DNA of 64,000 bases from Pseudomonas parakoreensis (GCF_021602155.1 NZ_BQHY01000010.1:124001-188000); one strand, 5' to 3'. Numbered from the stretch's first letter, positions 19,503 to 29,436 are shown. A program made the numbers and translations. The notes: generated from the letters alone by a model not told the origin.

Positions 19503-20165
19503 TCAAATCAGCAGATCTTCATAAAACGCGCCGAACGGGCGCTGCGGGTGGGCAATCTGGATTTCCAGAATCCACACACCGGCATTCGGCGCCTGGTCGA
19601 AATCACCGAGATTGCCGCCTTTGTAAATCGCGTGAGGGAAGTCGCTGACGCGGTGGCCCTTGATATCGAGATGAAGTACCCAACCCATGGCGTTGGCCTG
19701 ATCGGTGGCGTAGCGGTACAACTCGACCCCGGACACGCCTTGGCGCCAGAACGCTTCGACCCGGTGGAACAGCTCCTTGGCCGCCGCCGCGCAAGCCATC
19801 ATTTCCGGATCGGAACCGGTGGTGAACGTCGCCCCGGCATCGCCTTCGTGCCCCTGCCAGACCACGCCCATGTCGATGAAGAAAATGTCGTTTTCACCCA
19901 GCACCGGATCGCCATCGGAGCGTTGCTTGAAGGTCTTCAGGGTATTGGCGCCAAAGCGGATCAGCAGCGGATGCCAGATGCGGTCCATGCCCAGTCCGGC
20001 GAGGATCTGCTTGCCCTGCTCCTGGGCTGCGGATTCGCGCATGCCGGGCTTGATCACCTGGGCGATGGCATCGACGGCCTGCCAGGTCAGGTCCTGCGCA
20101 TGACGCATGGTTTCCAGTACAAACCGCTCACCGACTGCTTCTTTACCGCTCAGGGCTGCACTCAT
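19503..20165 (-). CDS. M24-family (Xaa-Pro aminopeptidase/creatinase fold) protein
   Basis: The start is ATG 20165, with AGGAA about 8 bp upstream, giving 220 residues. It is a single pita-bread domain without the N-terminal half of typical aminopeptidase P or creatinase. All five expected metal ligands are visible: Asp in FFIDMG, Asp in EGDAGATF, His in KGHRVSDFPH, Glu in WILEIQIA and Glu in FYEDLLI. It is therefore probably an active metal-dependent hydrolase on a small substrate. It lies downstream of a LysR gene on the same strand, with an 83-bp gap. Confidence 0.88.
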   Translation of the reverse strand: MSAALSGKEAVGERFVLETMRHAQDLTWQAVDAIAQVIKPGMRESAAQEQGKQILAGLGMDRIWHPLLIRFGANTLKTFKQRSDGDPVLGENDIFFIDMGVVWQGHEGDAGATFTTGSDPEMMACAAAAKELFHRVEAFWRQGVSGVELYRYATDQANAMGWVLHLDIKGHRVSDFPHAIYKGGNLGDFDQAPNAGVWILEIQIAHPQRPFGAFYEDLLI

Positions 20166-20248
20166 TTGCTTGTTCCTCATGGCTACGCTGTATAGTTTTT
20201 TATATTGCGAAACGCCGATCAAGATACAGCCATGACACAACGTGTCAA

Positions 20249-21133
20249 TTACTCTTCTGCACGCACCACGCCGCGCTCCTCCAGCAAACGTACAAACATG
20301 CTCAAACTGCGCGACACCGTACCCCGGCGCCACACCAGCCAAGTGGTCAAGTAGCGAAAATCCGCCGCCAGCGGCCAGACGCTGACCGTCGCGCTGCCGG
20401 GCATGCTCTGCAACATTTTGCGCGGCATCAGCGCCAACCCGGCACCGGCGCTGACGCAGGCGAGCATGCCGTGATACGACTCCATCTCGAAGATCTTGCC
20501 CGGCACAGCGGCGTCGGTACTGAACCATTTTTCGAAGTGGTGCCGGTAGGAACAGTTGGAGCGGAACGCGTAAATGTTTTCGCCATTCACATCCGCCGCA
20601 CGCTGCACCGGGGCGTGATTGAGCGGTGCGATGATGACCATTTCCTCTTCGAACGCCGGCACGCCTTCCAGCGCCGGGTGCAGCACCGGGCCATCGACGA
20701 ACGCCGCCGCCAAGCGCCCGGCCAGCACGCCATCGATCATCGTTCCGGACGGGCCGGTGGACAGGTCCAGATCGACCTTGGGATGCAACTGGTTGTACGC
20801 CGCGAGCAGTTCGGGAATGCGTACTGCGGCGGTGCTTTCCAGCGAACCGAGGGGGAATGCACCCTGCGGCTCTTCACCGGCGACCGTGGCCCGCGCCTCC
20901 TGCACCAGATCGAGAATGCGCCGGGCGTATTCGAGGAAACTCCAGCCAGCCGGCGACAGGCGCAGACGGCTTTTCTCGCGAATGAACAGGTCGACGCCCA
21001 GGTCCTGCTCCAGCTGTTTGATCCGCGTGGTCAGGTTCGACGGCACGCGATGTATCTGCGTCGCCGCCGCACTGATGCTGCCGTGCTCGGCAACGGCCTT
21101 GAAGATTTCCAGTTGCACCAGATCCACAGTCAT
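20249..21133 (-). CDS. LysR-family transcriptional regulator
   Basis: The protein has 294 residues from ATG 21133. The GGAG there is almost touching the ATG, so the GTG two codons on (21127) is a real alternative start with better spacing. The N-terminal HTH reads [20 protein letters not shown] and [20 protein letters not shown], followed by a substrate-binding domain. It is divergent from an aldehyde dehydrogenase. Their 97-bp spacer contains ATCG-N9-CGAT (21140-21156), a possible binding dyad. It probably controls that dehydrogenase. Confidence 0.92.
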   Translation of the reverse strand: MTVDLVQLEIFKAVAEHGSISAAATQIHRVPSNLTTRIKQLEQDLGVDLFIREKSRLRLSPAGWSFLEYARRILDLVQEARATVAGEEPQGAFPLGSLESTAAVRIPELLAAYNQLHPKVDLDLSTGPSGTMIDGVLAGRLAAAFVDGPVLHPALEGVPAFEEEMVIIAPLNHAPVQRAADVNGENIYAFRSNCSYRHHFEKWFSTDAAVPGKIFEMESYHGMLACVSAGAGLALMPRKMLQSMPGSATVSVWPLAADFRYLTTWLVWRRGTVSRSLSMFVRLLEERGVVRAEE

Positions 21134-21230
21134 TCTCCAATCGTGAAAGAATCGATCTTTATTATTCAGTTTCCAGAAAACAAACACCACCCTACTCTAG
21201 GCCCATCCACTGAACTCGCAGGAGCCAGCC

Positions 21231-22622
21231 ATGAGCCAGATTTCCAGCCAGACCCACGCCATCTCGATCAACCCCGCCACCGGCGAACAGATCGGTCACT
21301 ACGCCTTTGAATCCGCTGAGGCCCTCGACGCTGCGCTGACCCGCGCCGCATTCGGTTTCTCGAAATGGAAACGCAAGCCGCTGCAGGATCGCTCCCGCGC
21401 CCTGACCGCCCTCGCCGGCGCCCTGCGCGACAGCGCCGAAGCCATGGCAACCATGATCACCCAGGAAATGGGCAAGCCCATCGCCCAGGCCCGTGGCGAA
21501 ATCGAAAAGTGCGCCAAGCTTTGCGAGTGGTACGCCGAAAACGGTCCGGCCATGCTCAGCGCCGAACCGACTCAGGTCGAGGGTGGCAAAGCGCGAATCG
21601 AGTACCGTCCGCTGGGCCCGATCCTCGCGGTGATGCCGTGGAACTTCCCGATCTGGCAAGTGCTGCGCGGCGCGGTACCGGCGCTGATCGCCGGCAATAC
21701 TTACGTGCTCAAACATGCGCCGAACGTGATGGGCAGCGCCTACCTTCTGCGCGATGCCTTCAAGAGCGCCGGCTTCACGGACGGCGTGTTTGAAGTGATC
21801 AACGTCACTCCCGAAGGCGTTTCGACCGCCATCGCCGACCCGCGCATCGCCGCCGTGACCCTGACCGGCAGCGTGCGCGCCGGCATGGCCATCGGCGCTC
21901 AGGCCGGTGCCGCACTGAAAAAATGCGTGCTGGAACTGGGCGGTTCCGACCCGTTCATCGTGCTCAATGATGCTGATCTGGATGAGGCCGTGCAGGCTGC
22001 CGTCATCGGTCGCTACCAGAACTCCGGTCAGGTTTGCGCAGCGGCCAAGCGTCTGATCATTGAAGAAGGCGTGGTCGAGGCATTCACCCGCAAATTTGTC
22101 GAGGCCACGCGTCAACTGAAAGTCGGCGATCCGCTGTCCGCTGACACCTATATCGGCCCGATGGCACGTTTCGATCTGCGTGACGAACTCGACCAGCAAG
22201 TGCGCGACACCCTCGAAGAAGGCGCGACCCTGCTGCTCGGCGGTGGCAAGGCCCAAGGCCCGGGCAACTACTACGAGCCGACCGTGCTGGCCGATGTCAC
22301 CGACCGCATGACCTCGTTCAAACAGGAGCTGTTCGGCCCGGTCGCATCGATCATCACCGCCCGCGATTGCGCCCACGCCGTGGCCCTGGCCAACGACAGC
22401 GACTTCGGCCTGACCGCCACGATCTACACCGCCAACGTGCAACTGGCTCAGCAACTGACCAGCGAACTGGACACCGGCGGCGTGTTCATCAACGGTTACT
22501 CCGCCAGCGACCCGCGCGTGACCTTCGGCGGCGTGAAGAAAAGCGGTTTCGGTCGCGAGCTCTCGCACTTCGGCGTGCGAGAGTTCTGCAACGCGCAGAC
22601 GGTGTGGCTGGATCGAAAATAA
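21231..22622 (+). CDS. NAD(P)-dependent aldehyde dehydrogenase, succinate-semialdehyde dehydrogenase-like
   Basis: The 463-residue protein has AGGAG ahead of the ATG. Family motifs are MPWNFPIWQ, LELGGSDPFIV (general-base Glu) and NSGQVCAAAKRLI with the catalytic Cys (~C269). The C-terminal VFINGYSASDPRVTFGGVKK and SGFGRELSHFGVREFCN also match. The length and motif style match the short succinate-semialdehyde dehydrogenase (Sad/GabD2) subgroup, but the true aldehyde is not decided by sequence. It is divergent from its probable LysR regulator and stands alone on its strand. Confidence 0.93.
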   Translation: MSQISSQTHAISINPATGEQIGHYAFESAEALDAALTRAAFGFSKWKRKPLQDRSRALTALAGALRDSAEAMATMITQEMGKPIAQARGEIEKCAKLCEWYAENGPAMLSAEPTQVEGGKARIEYRPLGPILAVMPWNFPIWQVLRGAVPALIAGNTYVLKHAPNVMGSAYLLRDAFKSAGFTDGVFEVINVTPEGVSTAIADPRIAAVTLTGSVRAGMAIGAQAGAALKKCVLELGGSDPFIVLNDADLDEAVQAAVIGRYQNSGQVCAAAKRLIIEEGVVEAFTRKFVEATRQLKVGDPLSADTYIGPMARFDLRDELDQQVRDTLEEGATLLLGGGKAQGPGNYYEPTVLADVTDRMTSFKQELFGPVASIITARDCAHAVALANDSDFGLTATIYTANVQLAQQLTSELDTGGVFINGYSASDPRVTFGGVKKSGFGRELSHFGVREFCNAQTVWLDRK

Positions 22623-22629
22623 CACCGCC

Positions 22630-22728
22630 CCCTGTAGGAGCTTCGGCACGCTGCGATCTCTTGATTTTGATTTTCCAGATCAAAATCAAAAGATCGCAGC
22701 CTCGTTTCACTCGACAGCTCCTACAGGG
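22630..22728. repeat. REP-like inverted repeat (GTAGGAGCT/GATCGCAGC type)
   Basis: The outer arms are ctgtaggagct and agctcctacag, with inner complementary tctTGATTTTGATTTTc and its complement including gatcgcagc. It is one of five related elements in the window (others at 37265, 44966, 54546 and 59476). It separates the aldehyde dehydrogenase from the convergent DUF1624 gene. Confidence 0.85.
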
Positions 22729-22772
22729 TTTTACGTCGTGCGTTGATTGCGCGAGCGCAATGACCCCAGGGC

Positions 22773-23948
22773 TTACAGATACTTCAGCCAGGCGATATCA
22801 CGGCGCCGCGATTTCAACGCGGAAAACCAATGCACCGCGGGGTACAGAGCCACCGCCAACAGCACCGACACCAGCCAGATTGCCGGCACCGAGTCGAATC
22901 CGAAATGGCTGCCCTGATTCAGTCCGAACAGCGCCAGCGCCATCAGGTAAAGCACCTTCAGCACGTACAGGTGCAGCAGATAGAAGAACATCGGCGCCGA
23001 ACCGAAAACCGTCAGCCAGCGAATCCAGCGGCGCGTCTGCTGCCGTTCGAACACCCGCAATAACAGCAATCCGATGCTCACCGTCAGGGTGATGAACAGC
23101 AGCGATGGCGGGTACTTGGTGATGTTGAAAAACGCCATCAGCGTTTGCACGGTCGTGTCTTCAACCGTCCAAGGCTTTTCGCCATAAGCGTTGATCAGCC
23201 GCAGCCCGAAGAAGCCCAGCAGACCGGCGATACCGCCCAGTAACAGAGCCTGCTGACGGCTCCAGGCATCAGCCCCGCGGGCGAACCACGGGCCCAGCGC
23301 ATAACCCAGACCGATCACGCCGATCCACGGCAACAGCGGATACGAAGTGCGCAAGCGCAGACTGTCCCCGACCTCGATCCAGCCCCGGTCATGCAGGATC
23401 GCCCATGGCACATGCAGTGCCGACTCCCGCGCGAAATGCACACCGTCGAGCAGGTTATGCCCGGCAATGATCGCCAGGCTCAGCGTCAGCAACAGCCAGC
23501 GCGGCAACCAGACCAGCAGCGACAGCGCGATCATGCTCAGGCCAATCGCCCAGATCACCTGCAGATAGATCACGCTCGGCGGTAACTGAAACGTCCACGC
23601 GACGTTCACCAAGGTGAATTCCAGCAGCACCAGAAACAGCCCCCGCTTGAACAGGAAGGCACTGACATCGGCCTTGCCCGCGTACTTTTCACCGAACAGC
23701 CACGCAGACAACCCGGTCAGCAACACGAACACCGGTGCGCACAGATGCGCCAAGGTGCGACTGAAAAACAACGCCGGCTCAGTGCTGGCGATATCCATCG
23801 GATCGGACACCTGACGATGCAACAGGAACGTCTCACGCACGTGATCCAGCAACATGAACAGGATCACCAGACCTCTCAAGGCATCAATGGACAGCAAGCG
23901 ACCGGTCGGCGGCGGGTTGGAGCGAGCACAGGTAATCGTCATGGACAT
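22773..23948 (-). CDS. DUF1624 / HGSNAT-like multipass membrane protein
   Basis: The 391-residue protein has about 10-12 hydrophobic segments. The N-terminal signature RLLSIDALRGLVILFMLLDH is shared by DUF1624 and the heparan-alpha-glucosaminide acetyltransferase-like family. HTAPVFVLL-like LAHLCAPVFVLLTGLSAWL follows at ~res 67-85. These proteins are thought to be acyltransferases acting at the membrane, but no substrate can be named. The start could also be the Met two codons later (23942); neither has a strong ribosome site. Confidence 0.85.
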   Translation of the reverse strand: MSMTITCARSNPPPTGRLLSIDALRGLVILFMLLDHVRETFLLHRQVSDPMDIASTEPALFFSRTLAHLCAPVFVLLTGLSAWLFGEKYAGKADVSAFLFKRGLFLVLLEFTLVNVAWTFQLPPSVIYLQVIWAIGLSMIALSLLVWLPRWLLLTLSLAIIAGHNLLDGVHFARESALHVPWAILHDRGWIEVGDSLRLRTSYPLLPWIGVIGLGYALGPWFARGADAWSRQQALLLGGIAGLLGFFGLRLINAYGEKPWTVEDTTVQTLMAFFNITKYPPSLLFITLTVSIGLLLLRVFERQQTRRWIRWLTVFGSAPMFFYLLHLYVLKVLYLMALALFGLNQGSHFGFDSVPAIWLVSVLLAVALYPAVHWFSALKSRRRDIAWLKYL

Positions 23949-24049
23949 TTCGCCATCGAGTCAATGAATCAGGGGTCGCAACGGCGAGCCTCAACTTAAA
24001 AGTGCGTTACTCTATAACATAAAAAGTCGATTCCCAAGCCAATCGACAT

Positions 24050-24077
24050 TTGCCCAATCACGTCAGGCTTCTATAGT
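24050..24077 (+). promoter_or_regulatory. Possible sigma-70 promoter for the pqiA pair
   Basis: TTGCCC and TATAGT are separated by 16 bp and lie about 45 bp before the first pqiA-type ATG. The match is reasonable by eye but unproven. Confidence 0.35.
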
Positions 24078-24122
24078 GATCAGGCGCCCCCTGCCCTTTG
24101 CGCCAGCTGTCGAGCGTTGCCC

Positions 24123-24719
24123 ATGACTTCAACCGAACACCTGATCATCTGCGAGCATTGCGATTGCGTGTATGAAAAAGTCGTGCTCGGCAAACACCAG
24201 AAAACCCTCTGCGTGCGTTGTGGCGGCGTGCTGCAGCGTTATAACGGCTTGACCGTCGAACAGCGGCTGGCCTTGACGTTCACCGCCGCCATGCTGTGGC
24301 TGTTCGCCAATTTCTACCCGGTGATGAGCATCAGCATGAAGGGCCTGAAGAACAGCGCGACGCTGTGGGATTCGGTGCTGGCGTTGAGTCAGGGGCCGAT
24401 CACGTTCATGGCGATGGTCGCGGCGATTTCGATCATCATCGCCCCGGCCTTTCAACTGGTGCTGTTGATCTGGGTGCTGAGTTACGCACTGTCTTCACGG
24501 CGGGCACCGGGATTCAAGCTGTGCATGCGCTGGCTGGAAACCCTGCGCCCGTGGAGCATGCTCGAAGTGTGTCTGCTGGGGGCGATGGTGGCGGTGTTCA
24601 AACTCGCCGGACTGCTGGATGTATTGCCGGGCATCGGCCTGTTCGCCCTGGCGGTGCTGAGTCTGATGATGATCCGCATTGCCGGCCGCGACATTCGTGA
24701 TCTGTGGGACATTTTATGA
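24123..24719 (+). CDS. pqiA: PqiA-like membrane protein, first half
   Basis: The ATG at 24123 gives 198 residues. An N-terminal zinc-ribbon-like cysteine set (CEHCDC, then CVRCGG, ~res 11-38) is followed by about four membrane segments. The conserved ALTFTAAMLWLFANFYPVMS and DSVLALSQGPITFMAMVAAI regions are typical of the PqiA domain. E. coli PqiA is one protein with two such halves; here the halves are separate genes overlapping by 4 bp (ATGA). PqiA works with PqiB in envelope lipid transport and stress resistance. No pqiB follows here. Confidence 0.88.
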   Translation: MTSTEHLIICEHCDCVYEKVVLGKHQKTLCVRCGGVLQRYNGLTVEQRLALTFTAAMLWLFANFYPVMSISMKGLKNSATLWDSVLALSQGPITFMAMVAAISIIIAPAFQLVLLIWVLSYALSSRRAPGFKLCMRWLETLRPWSMLEVCLLGAMVAVFKLAGLLDVLPGIGLFALAVLSLMMIRIAGRDIRDLWDIL

Positions 24720-25405
24720 AGCGACCGGCGACCGCCAGCGAATTGAATCTGTGCCTGTGCCACAGCTGCGGGCTGGCTTGCGACATGACCGATGAACCGC
24801 ACGAATGCCCGCGCTGCGATGCACCGCTGCATCGGCGCAAGACCAATTCCCTGACGCGCACCTGGGCCTATCTGTTTGCCGCGCTGGCGTTTTACGTGCC
24901 GGCCAACCTGCTGCCAGTGATGAACACGGTGATGCTCGGCAACGGTGCCGACAGCACGATCATGAGCGGCGTGCTGGAGTTCTGGGAAGGTGGCGCGTGG
25001 GACATCGCGCTGATCATTTTCATCGCCAGCATCGCGGTGCCGGGGATCAAGTTCGTTGCCCTGTCGCTGCTGCTGATCACCGTGCAGCGCAACAGCGACT
25101 GGGCGCGCCGCGAACGTTCGAAGCTGTACCGTTTCGTCGAGCTGATCGGCTACTGGTCGATGCTCGACGTGCTGGTGGTCGCCCTGGTCGCGGCGCTGGT
25201 GAAGTTCCAGGCGCTGGGCGATATCGAACCCCGCCCGGGCATCCTGTTTTTCGGCATGGTGGTGGTGTTCACCATGTTTTCCGCGATGAGCTTCGACCCG
25301 CGGCTGATCTGGGACAACGCCCCGGACGACGAACCACTCAGCGACGTACCACCTCAAGCAACACCTGCAACGGATGGCGCAGCGCCCGATCCGACTGGCG
25401 CTTGA
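24716..25405 (+). CDS. pqiA: PqiA-like membrane protein, second half
   Basis: The 229-residue protein starts inside the end of the preceding gene. It has a zinc-ribbon-like set (CLCHSCGLAC ... CPRCDAPLH) followed by four membrane segments with family motifs AFYVPANLLPVMNTVMLG and FWEGGAWDIALIIFIASIAV. The typical family end (MSFDPRLIWD) is reached near residue 202. About 25 further residues, rich in Pro, Ala and Asp, overlap the 3' end of the YdiJ-like gene on the other strand by 68 bp. The tail is probably dispensable. Confidence 0.87.
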   Translation: MKRPATASELNLCLCHSCGLACDMTDEPHECPRCDAPLHRRKTNSLTRTWAYLFAALAFYVPANLLPVMNTVMLGNGADSTIMSGVLEFWEGGAWDIALIIFIASIAVPGIKFVALSLLLITVQRNSDWARRERSKLYRFVELIGYWSMLDVLVVALVAALVKFQALGDIEPRPGILFFGMVVVFTMFSAMSFDPRLIWDNAPDDEPLSDVPPQATPATDGAAPDPTGA

Positions 25406-28364
25406 CCTGACTGCGGCAGGAATAACCGGTGGCCAGTGCTTCGCCCTGCTCCGCCGGTGCCTCGACCTGCCGCGCCCACGATTGCTCGTAGATCACCGCC
25501 GAGGTTTCACGGTTGCGCGCTTCATGGCCATAGGTGCCGGACATCCCGCAGCAACCGGTCGCCTGTGTCGCCAGTTTCAACCCGGCCCGTTCGAAGACCT
25601 GTTCCCACTGGCGAGTGGCGGCCGGCGCGTTGGTTTTCTCGGTGCAGTGCGCCAGCAGCCGGAATGACTGCGGCACGTCGCCACCAGCCTGCTCCGGCAT
25701 CACCTTGAGCAACCACTCCTGCACCAGTGCAACTTCCGGGCACTCCAGCATGCCGGGCACTTTCTGGTATTCCTGGCGATAGACCAGCGTCATGGCCGGA
25801 TCCAGCCCCAACAACGGCACGCCGATATCGGCCAGCTCACGCAGTTGTCGGGCATTGCGCAATGCTGCACGGTTGAACGCTGACAGGAAGCCCTGCACAT
25901 GCAGCGGCTTGCCGTTGGCACTGAACGGCGCCAGATACACCTGATAGCCCAGCCGCGAAATCAGTTCCAGCAGATCCGCCAGCAGCGGCGCCTCGAAGTA
26001 ACGAGTGAAGGCATCCTGCACCAAGACCACACTGCGCTCGCGCTGGGCCGGGGTCAGCGCCGACAGTGTCGAGACCGTCGCAGGCTGCACCTTCCAGCGG
26101 CGCAGCGCAGCGTGAAAATCAAAGCGGCTGAGCAACGGCACGTCGACCATGCCACCTAGACGCTCCAACTGTTGGCGCACGAATGAAGCGCCCATCAAAC
26201 CGTTGTACAGCGCCGGAATCCGCGCCATGTATGGAATGCTGTACTCCAGCGAAGCAATCAGATAATCCCGCGCCGGGCGCAGATAACGGCTGTGATACAG
26301 CTCCAGAAACCGCGAACGAAACTCCGGCACATTGACCTTGACCGGGCACTGCCCCGCGCAGGATTTGCACGCCAGGCAGCCGGCCATGGCGTCATACACT
26401 TCATGGGAAAAGTCTGCACTCTGCCCACGGCTGTTGCGCCAACGGGTCCACAGGTTGCGGAAAAACGCCGGACGACGAATCGCATCAGACAGCACATCCA
26501 CCCCCGCCTCGCCCTGCAAGCGCAGCCATTCGCGGATCAACGACGCGCGGCCCTTGGGCGATTGCGCACGCTCGCGGGTAGCCTTCCACGACGGGCACAT
26601 GGCGTCGTCGGGATCGAAGTTGTAGCAGGCGCCGTTGCCGTTGCAATGCATGGCTGCGCCGTAGCTTTGCCAGACCTTTTCGTCGATCTGCCGGTCGAGT
26701 TCGCCGCGCAGGGTCACTTCGTCGATCTTCAACAGCTGCGCGTGGGTGTTGGCCGGCGTGGCGATCTTTCCCGGGTTGAACTGGTTGAACGGGTCGAACG
26801 CGGCTTTGAGCGCCTGCAACGCCGGGTACAGCTCACCGAAAAATGCCGGCGCGTATTCCGAGCGCAGGCCTTTGCCGTGTTCACCCCACAACAGGCCGCC
26901 GTAGCGCTGGGTCAGCGCAGCGACACCGTCGGACACCGGACGCACCAACGCCGCTTGCTGCGGATCCTTCATGTCGAGAATCGGCCGCACATGCAGCACG
27001 CCGGCATCGACATGGCCGAACATACCGTACTGCAAACCGTGGCTGTCGAGCAGTTCGCGCAGTTCAGCGATGTATTCGGCCAAGTGCTGCGGTGGCACTG
27101 CGGTGTCCTCGACAAACGGCTGCGGCCGCGCTTCGCCGGCAACGTTGCCGAGCAGGCCGACGGCGCGCTTGCGCATGCCATAGACCTTGTTCACCGCCGC
27201 CTGGCCGACCGCCAGGGTATGGCCGAGGCGTTCGACGGTGGTGTCGCTGCTCAAGTGTTCGAGGAAGGCTTCGACCCGGCGTTGCAGATCTTCAGGATCG
27301 TCACCGCAGAACTCCACCAGGTTGATCCCCAGTGTCGGCCGCTCGGCGCTTTCCGGGAAATATTCGGCGACGCCGTGCCAGACGATGTCCTGCATCGCCA
27401 GCAGCAACACCTTGGAATCCACGGTTTCAATCGACAGCGGCTTGAGCGCCATCAGCGCCCGGGCATCGCGCAACGCATCCATGAAGCCGGCGTAGCGAAT
27501 GTTCACCAGCATCGTGTGTTTGGGGATCGGCAGAACGTTGAGCTTCGCCTCGACCACAAACCCCAGCGAGCCTTCGGCGCCGCACAGCACGCTGTTGAGG
27601 TTGAAACGATTGTCGGCCTCACGCAGGTGCGCCAGGTCGTAGCCGGTCAGGCAGCGGTTGAGATCAGGAAAGCGTTGCTTGATCAGCTCACCCTGCTCAT
27701 CAATGATCTGCCGCGCACAACGATAGACTTCACCGACCCGGTCTTGACGGGCACACAACGCTGTCAGGTCGTCCTCCGCCAGCGCTGCACCGTGCAGGCG
27801 TTCACCGCCGCGCAGAATCATGTCGAGTTCCAGTACGTGGTCGCGGGTCTTGCCGTAGGTGCAACTGCCCTGGCCGCTGGCGTCGGTGTTGATCATGCCA
27901 CCGACAGTGGCGCGGTTGGAGGTCGACAGCTCCGGGGCGAAAAACAGCCCGGCGGATTTCAGTGCGGCGTTGAGCTGATCCTTGACCACCCCGGCCTGCA
28001 CCCGCACCCAGCGCTGCTCGACGTTGATTTCCAAGATGCGGTTCATGTGGCGCGACAGGTCGACGACGATGCCATCGGTCAGCGACTGACCGTTGGTGCC
28101 AGTGCCGCCGCCGCGCGGGGTGATCACCACTTGCTGATAAGCCGGCTCGGCGATCAGCCGAGCGACCCGTGCCACATCCTCGGCATCCATCGGAAACACC
28201 GCCGCTTGCGGCAGGCGCTGATAGATCGAATTGTCGGTGGCGAGCACTACGCGGCTGGCGTAATCGGCACTGATCTCACCACGAAAGCCACTGGTTTTCA
28301 GGGCTTTGAGGAACTGTTGGTAATCCGTGGTCAATGCGGTGGCGGGCGACAGCTGGGCAATCAT
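25338..28364 (-). CDS. ydiJ: FAD-linked oxidase with Fe-S and CCG domains (YdiJ-like D-2-hydroxyacid dehydrogenase)
   Basis: The start is ATG 28364, giving 1008 residues; the frame is open 24 codons further but MIAQLSPATA fits the family length. Residues ~45-270 are a PCMH-type FAD domain (TPRGGGTGTNGQSLTDGIVV), followed by the FAD-oxidase C-terminal domain to about 520. Near residue 660, CLACKSCAGQCP supplies one 4Fe-4S motif. A CCG-type domain (ATGCCGMSGTYGHE) ends the protein. E. coli YdiJ is reported to act on D-2-hydroxyglutarate; the same substrate is plausible but not proven here. It is divergent from a LysR gene. Confidence 0.88.
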   Translation of the reverse strand: MIAQLSPATALTTDYQQFLKALKTSGFRGEISADYASRVVLATDNSIYQRLPQAAVFPMDAEDVARVARLIAEPAYQQVVITPRGGGTGTNGQSLTDGIVVDLSRHMNRILEINVEQRWVRVQAGVVKDQLNAALKSAGLFFAPELSTSNRATVGGMINTDASGQGSCTYGKTRDHVLELDMILRGGERLHGAALAEDDLTALCARQDRVGEVYRCARQIIDEQGELIKQRFPDLNRCLTGYDLAHLREADNRFNLNSVLCGAEGSLGFVVEAKLNVLPIPKHTMLVNIRYAGFMDALRDARALMALKPLSIETVDSKVLLLAMQDIVWHGVAEYFPESAERPTLGINLVEFCGDDPEDLQRRVEAFLEHLSSDTTVERLGHTLAVGQAAVNKVYGMRKRAVGLLGNVAGEARPQPFVEDTAVPPQHLAEYIAELRELLDSHGLQYGMFGHVDAGVLHVRPILDMKDPQQAALVRPVSDGVAALTQRYGGLLWGEHGKGLRSEYAPAFFGELYPALQALKAAFDPFNQFNPGKIATPANTHAQLLKIDEVTLRGELDRQIDEKVWQSYGAAMHCNGNGACYNFDPDDAMCPSWKATRERAQSPKGRASLIREWLRLQGEAGVDVLSDAIRRPAFFRNLWTRWRNSRGQSADFSHEVYDAMAGCLACKSCAGQCPVKVNVPEFRSRFLELYHSRYLRPARDYLIASLEYSIPYMARIPALYNGLMGASFVRQQLERLGGMVDVPLLSRFDFHAALRRWKVQPATVSTLSALTPAQRERSVVLVQDAFTRYFEAPLLADLLELISRLGYQVYLAPFSANGKPLHVQGFLSAFNRAALRNARQLRELADIGVPLLGLDPAMTLVYRQEYQKVPGMLECPEVALVQEWLLKVMPEQAGGDVPQSFRLLAHCTEKTNAPAATRQWEQVFERAGLKLATQATGCCGMSGTYGHEARNRETSAVIYEQSWARQVEAPAEQGEALATGYSCRSQVKRQSDRALRHPLQVLLEVVRR

Positions 28365-28523
28365 CGGTCGGGAAATCTCGGTCAATATCGGGCCGTGTGG
28401 CGGTGAACAGTTGTGCGCAATGAATGATTGCGTCACGCTCCCGCCATCTCATGGTGCTTATGTTCATTGCTTGGCGCCGTCGGGACAAACGTAAAATCGA
28501 CCCGCAATCCATGACTAAAACGA

Positions 28524-29408
28524 ATGAATCCGCGAACCCTCACCCCTTCCATGTCGTTATTGCTGGCCTTCGAGGCCGCTGCACGCCATGAAAGCTACAC
28601 CCGCGCCGCCCACGAACTGTCGCTGACGCAAAGCGCGGTCAGCCGTCAGGTGCAGATTCTGGAAAAGATGCTCGGCATGCGCCTGTTCAGCCGCGAAGGC
28701 CGGCAAGTGGTGCTCACCGATGTCGGGCGCATGTATCAGCGCGAACTGGCCGAAGCCCTCGGGCAGATCCGCAGCGCGACGTTGCAGGCCATGGCGTTCG
28801 GTTCGGGCATTCACAGTTTGCGTCTGGCGACGCTGCCAACCTTCGGCTCGAAATGGCTGCTGCCGCGACTCAAGGACTTCTACACCGCGCACCCGGGCAT
28901 GACCGTGCACTTGCATTCGCGCATTGAAGCAATCGACTTCGACACCAGCGAAATCGACGCCGCGATCTGTGTCGGCGGCGGTGAATGGCCGGGGCTCAGC
29001 GCCCTGGCACTGCACACTGAGGAACTGGTGGTGATCGCCAGCGCGCAGTTGTCGCCGATCGAACGCGACGACGCCGAACAGCACATCGCGGGGCAGTTGC
29101 TGCTCAATGTCAGCAGCAATGCCCAGGCGTGGGCGGAATGGTTCGCCCATCATGGGTTGCCACACCGCAGCATGCGCATCGGCCCGAGCTTTGAAATGAC
29201 CTCGCACCTGATTCAGGCGGTACGGGCGAATATCGGCGTGGGGCTGGTGCCACGGATTCTGGTGGAGGATGAATTGCTCAACGGCGAGTTGCTGCAATTG
29301 GGGGAGCCGATCACCAGCCGGCGCAGCTATTACCTGGTGTATCCACCGCGCAATGAGGCGTTACCGTCACTGAAAGCGTTCAGGGACTGGTTGGTGGATA
29401 CGCTCTGA
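28524..29408 (+). CDS. LysR-family regulator, GcvA-like
   Basis: The 294-residue protein has the N-terminal SLLLAFEAAARHESYTRAAH and SLTQSAVSRQVQILEKMLGM helix-turn-helix, then a substrate-binding domain. The -LVVYPPRNE-like C-terminal ending (YYLVYPPRNEALPSLKAFRD) is typical of the GcvA/AmpR branch. It is divergent from the YdiJ-like dehydrogenase with about 160 bp between starts, so it is the likely regulator of that enzyme. Confidence 0.92.
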   Translation: MNPRTLTPSMSLLLAFEAAARHESYTRAAHELSLTQSAVSRQVQILEKMLGMRLFSREGRQVVLTDVGRMYQRELAEALGQIRSATLQAMAFGSGIHSLRLATLPTFGSKWLLPRLKDFYTAHPGMTVHLHSRIEAIDFDTSEIDAAICVGGGEWPGLSALALHTEELVVIASAQLSPIERDDAEQHIAGQLLLNVSSNAQAWAEWFAHHGLPHRSMRIGPSFEMTSHLIQAVRANIGVGLVPRILVEDELLNGELLQLGEPITSRRSYYLVYPPRNEALPSLKAFRDWLVDTL

Positions 29409-29436
29409 CCGGAAATTAATACCAAACATAACGAAA

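Noticed and set aside
21192-22649. Minus-strand open frame of 485 codons
   Set aside because: Antisense to the aldehyde dehydrogenase and made possible by high third-position GC.
26292-28406. Plus-strand open frame of 704 codons
   Set aside because: Antisense to the YdiJ-like gene, which has FAD, Fe-S and CCG motifs.
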